Shown here one piece after another: positions 62,399-64,000 of a DNA stretch of 64,000 nt. The position numbers were made by a program, and so were the translations under genes. Location: the NCBI RefSeq assembly GCF_018614655.1, contig NZ_JAGGOG010000004.1, forward strand, positions 394,432 through 458,431, read 5' to 3'. The notes beneath the pieces were generated by a model. The model had not been told where the DNA came from. It saw nothing but the letters and a program-made list of their open reading frames with translations, and did not search any database. This stretch comes from Pseudomonas fluorescens (GTDB lineage: Bacteria; Pseudomonadota; Gammaproteobacteria; Pseudomonadales; Pseudomonadaceae). Within the stretch, counting starts at the first letter, position 1. The number at the start of each line of letters is the position of its first letter.

Positions 62399-63055
62399 TC
62401 AGCCGCGCAGGCTAATCACCGGCCAGCCACGCTTCTGGGCCTCAGCCCGCAAATTCGGATCCGGATCCACCGCCACCGGGTGTGTCACCTGCTCCAGCAG
62501 CGGCAAATCATTCATCGAGTCACTGTAGAAATAGCTGCCTTCCAGGCTATACCCGGTCTCTTCCAGCCAGCGATTCAGCCGCGTCACCTTGCCTTCGCGA
62601 AAGCACGGAATGTCAGTGCTGCGGCCGGTGTAACGGCCATCGGCCATCTCGCATTCCGTCGCGATCAAGGTTTCAACTCCCAAACGCTCGGCAATCGGCG
62701 CGGTGACGAAGCGGTTGGTGGCGGTGATGATTACTAGCTTGTCACCGGCATCCCGGTGCTTGGCCAGTAACTCAGCGGCCTGGGGCAACATGATCGGCTC
62801 GATGCAATCGCGCATGTAGTCGTTGTGCCATTCGTCCAACTGAGCCATCTCGGTACGGCCGAGGATTTCCAGGCAGAAGTTCAGATAAGCCGCGTTATCC
62901 AGCTTGCCCGCCAGATAGTCCTGGTAGAACTCGTCGTTACGGGCTTTGTAGGCCACCGCGTCGAGAATCCCGCGGTCACACAGGTAATCGCCCCAAGCGT
63001 GGTCGCTGTCGCCGCCCAAGAGTGTGTTGTCCAAGTCGAATAAAGCCAGACGCAT
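62399..63055 (-). CDS. HAD family phosphatase (SerB-like IB subfamily)
   Basis: A 218-residue HAD hydrolase. Catalytic aspartates are Asp7 and Asp9 in [20 protein letters not shown]; motif II is VIITATN, the Lys is in [14 protein letters not shown] and motif IV is [16 protein letters not shown]. This is the HAD-IB/PSPase-like type with a four-helix cap. A phosphoserine or histidinol-phosphate-like substrate has been proposed for relatives, but none can be fixed here. It is divergent from rppH. Confidence 0.9.
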   Translation of the reverse strand: MRLALFDLDNTLLGGDSDHAWGDYLCDRGILDAVAYKARNDEFYQDYLAGKLDNAAYLNFCLEILGRTEMAQLDEWHNDYMRDCIEPIMLPQAAELLAKHRDAGDKLVIITATNRFVTAPIAERLGVETLIATECEMADGRYTGRSTDIPCFREGKVTRLNRWLEETGYSLEGSYFYSDSMNDLPLLEQVTHPVAVDPDPNLRAEAQKRGWPVISLRG

Positions 63056-63198
63056 TGCAGTTACTCGCTGAAAAGTCTGTAAAAAGGCGTCCAGAATACG
63101 GTCTTTTCACAAGAGTGCACATAAGGTAAGCAGCCTCGTTGCCGCTGGAACAACCTTTGTGGAACAATGCGGCGACATGCGTTTGCGAGGTTGTTGCC

Positions 63199-63678
63199 GT
63201 GATCGACCCCGATGGTTTCCGTCCTAATGTCGGGATTATTCTTACGAATGATGCCGGACAGGTGCTATGGGCTCGCCGTATCAACCAAGATGCCTGGCAG
63301 TTTCCTCAAGGTGGAATCAACCCCGACGAAACCCCTGAAGATGCCTTGTACCGCGAGTTGAACGAAGAAGTAGGCCTTGAACGCGAAGATGTGCAAATTC
63401 TCGCCTGCACCCGAGGCTGGTTGCGCTATCGTTTGCCGCAACGTCTGGTGCGTACCCACAGCCAACCGCTGTGCATCGGCCAGAAACAGAAATGGTTTCT
63501 CCTGCGCCTGATCTCCAATGAGCAGCGGGTGCGGATGGATTTGACCGGTAAACCGGAATTTGATGGCTGGCGCTGGGTCAGTTATTGGTATCCGTTGGGC
63601 CAGGTGGTGACATTCAAGCGCGAAGTTTATCGTCGCGCTCTTAAAGAGCTTGCCCCGCGCCTTTTATCGCGCGACTGA
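63199..63678 (+). CDS. rppH: RNA pyrophosphohydrolase
   Basis: RppH removes pyrophosphate from the 5' end of mRNAs, triggering decay. The 159-residue Nudix protein carries the box from Gly38 to Leu60 ([20 protein letters not shown] and VGL) with catalytic glutamates. The start is the GTG at 63199, preceded by GCGAGG, because family members begin (M)[14 protein letters not shown]. It lies 22 bp upstream of ptsP, an arrangement conserved in gammaproteobacteria. Confidence 0.95.
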   Translation: MIDPDGFRPNVGIILTNDAGQVLWARRINQDAWQFPQGGINPDETPEDALYRELNEEVGLEREDVQILACTRGWLRYRLPQRLVRTHSQPLCIGQKQKWFLLRLISNEQRVRMDLTGKPEFDGWRWVSYWYPLGQVVTFKREVYRRALKELAPRLLSRD

Positions 63679-63700
63679 TGACGGAGTTCGACCCCGAGCC

Positions 63701-64000
63701 ATGCTCAATACGCTGCGCAAGATCGTCCAGGAAGTTAACTCCGCCAAGGATCTCAAGGCGGCGTTGGGGATTATTGTGTTGCGCGTCAAGGAAGCCATGG
63801 GCAGCCAGGTCTGCTCGGTTTACCTGCTGGACCCCGAGACCAACCGTTTTGTGCTGATGGCGACGGAGGGCTTGAACAAGCGCTCCATCGGCAAGGTCAG
63901 CATGGCGCCCAATGAAGGTCTGGTGGGCCTGGTGGGGACGCGTGAAGAACCCCTGAACCTCGAAAACGCCGCGGATCACCCGCGTTATCGCTACTTTGCC
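63701..64000 (+). CDS. ptsP: Phosphoenolpyruvate-protein phosphotransferase PtsP, EI-Ntr (N-terminal part)
   Basis: The first 100 codons of the nitrogen-PTS enzyme I start at ATG 63701: MLNTLRKIVQEVNSAKDLKA, then a GAF domain (VCSVYLLDPETNRFVLMATE, GLVGLVGTREEPLNLENAAD, HPRYRYF). EI-Ntr takes phosphate from PEP and passes it to NPr, controlling potassium, nitrogen and envelope functions. Full-length PtsP is about 760 residues; the gene runs off the window. Its start right after rppH, in the same direction, matches other pseudomonads. Confidence 0.93.
   Translation, partial: MLNTLRKIVQEVNSAKDLKAALGIIVLRVKEAMGSQVCSVYLLDPETNRFVLMATEGLNKRSIGKVSMAPNEGLVGLVGTREEPLNLENAADHPRYRYFA

Overview
The window is about 64 kb of chromosomal DNA from a fluorescent Pseudomonas, most likely the P. 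fluorescens group. This rests on three things: gene content and order (5-FCL/6S RNA/zapA/ygfB/pepP/ubiH, argE-argA, lsfA-ssuEADCBF, spuIABCDEFGH-hacB, serA, rpiA-ilvA, rppH-ptsP); GC-rich coding DNA with many long antisense shadow frames; and many short palindromic intergenic repeats of the REP/REPIN type known from that group. No rRNA, tRNA, CRISPR array, prophage or intact insertion sequence was seen.

Region by region. 1-4500: a quinone oxidoreductase cut by the window edge, a FliL-like exported protein, an EVE-domain protein, 5-formyltetrahydrofolate cyclo-ligase, 6S RNA, zapA and a ZapB-like coiled coil. 3919-8311: ygfB, pepP and two ubiquinone flavin hydroxylases in one direction. 8363-11099: a Fur-box-preceded iron ABC importer. 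11256-12773: gcvT-gcvH without an adjacent gcvP, followed by a convergent orphan ArnB-like aminotransferase. 14121-18856: a DUF2388 protein, an NfeD/SPFH membrane pair, an orphan GspE-type ATPase, and a divergent ACT-like/Lrp pair. 18968-23076: a CYTH-CHAD protein, argE and argA. 23113-31737: a sulfur-scavenging block (TauA-type binding protein, OprD-family porin, 1-Cys peroxiredoxin lsfA, ssuEADCBF). 31901-32542: a TetR regulator. 32783-43690: the complete polyamine uptake and catabolism locus spuI/spuABCDEFGH. 43770-53527: an HD-domain hydrolase divergent from a GlxA-type regulator, hacB, and a row of conserved Pseudomonas proteins. 53670-57209: serA divergent from D-2-hydroxyglutarate dehydrogenase, then an FAH-family hydrolase. 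57461-64000: two tandem SdiA-regulated-domain proteins, rpiA divergent from ilvA, a DUF2269 protein, a HAD phosphatase, rppH and the start of ptsP.

How the genes work together. The spu locus forms a pathway: SpuDEFGH import putrescine and spermidine, SpuI/SpuB gamma-glutamylate them, SpuC transaminates, and SpuA hydrolyses the gamma-glutamyl product. The ssu genes release sulfite from alkanesulfonates, with LsfA guarding against oxidative stress under sulfate limitation. SerA makes D-2-hydroxyglutarate as a by-product when it regenerates its cofactor, and the divergently encoded dehydrogenase recycles it.

I found no convincing unknown multi-gene system. The best second-look items are a leader upstream of gcvT with mutually exclusive hairpins, a beta-barrel C-terminal relic beside rpiA, the HD-hydrolase/GlxA regulator pair, the ACT-like/Lrp pair, a chimeric REPIN, and a REPIN placed between the two polyamine-binding-protein genes. 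PAO1 gene numbers and synteny statements are from memory, not from a search.
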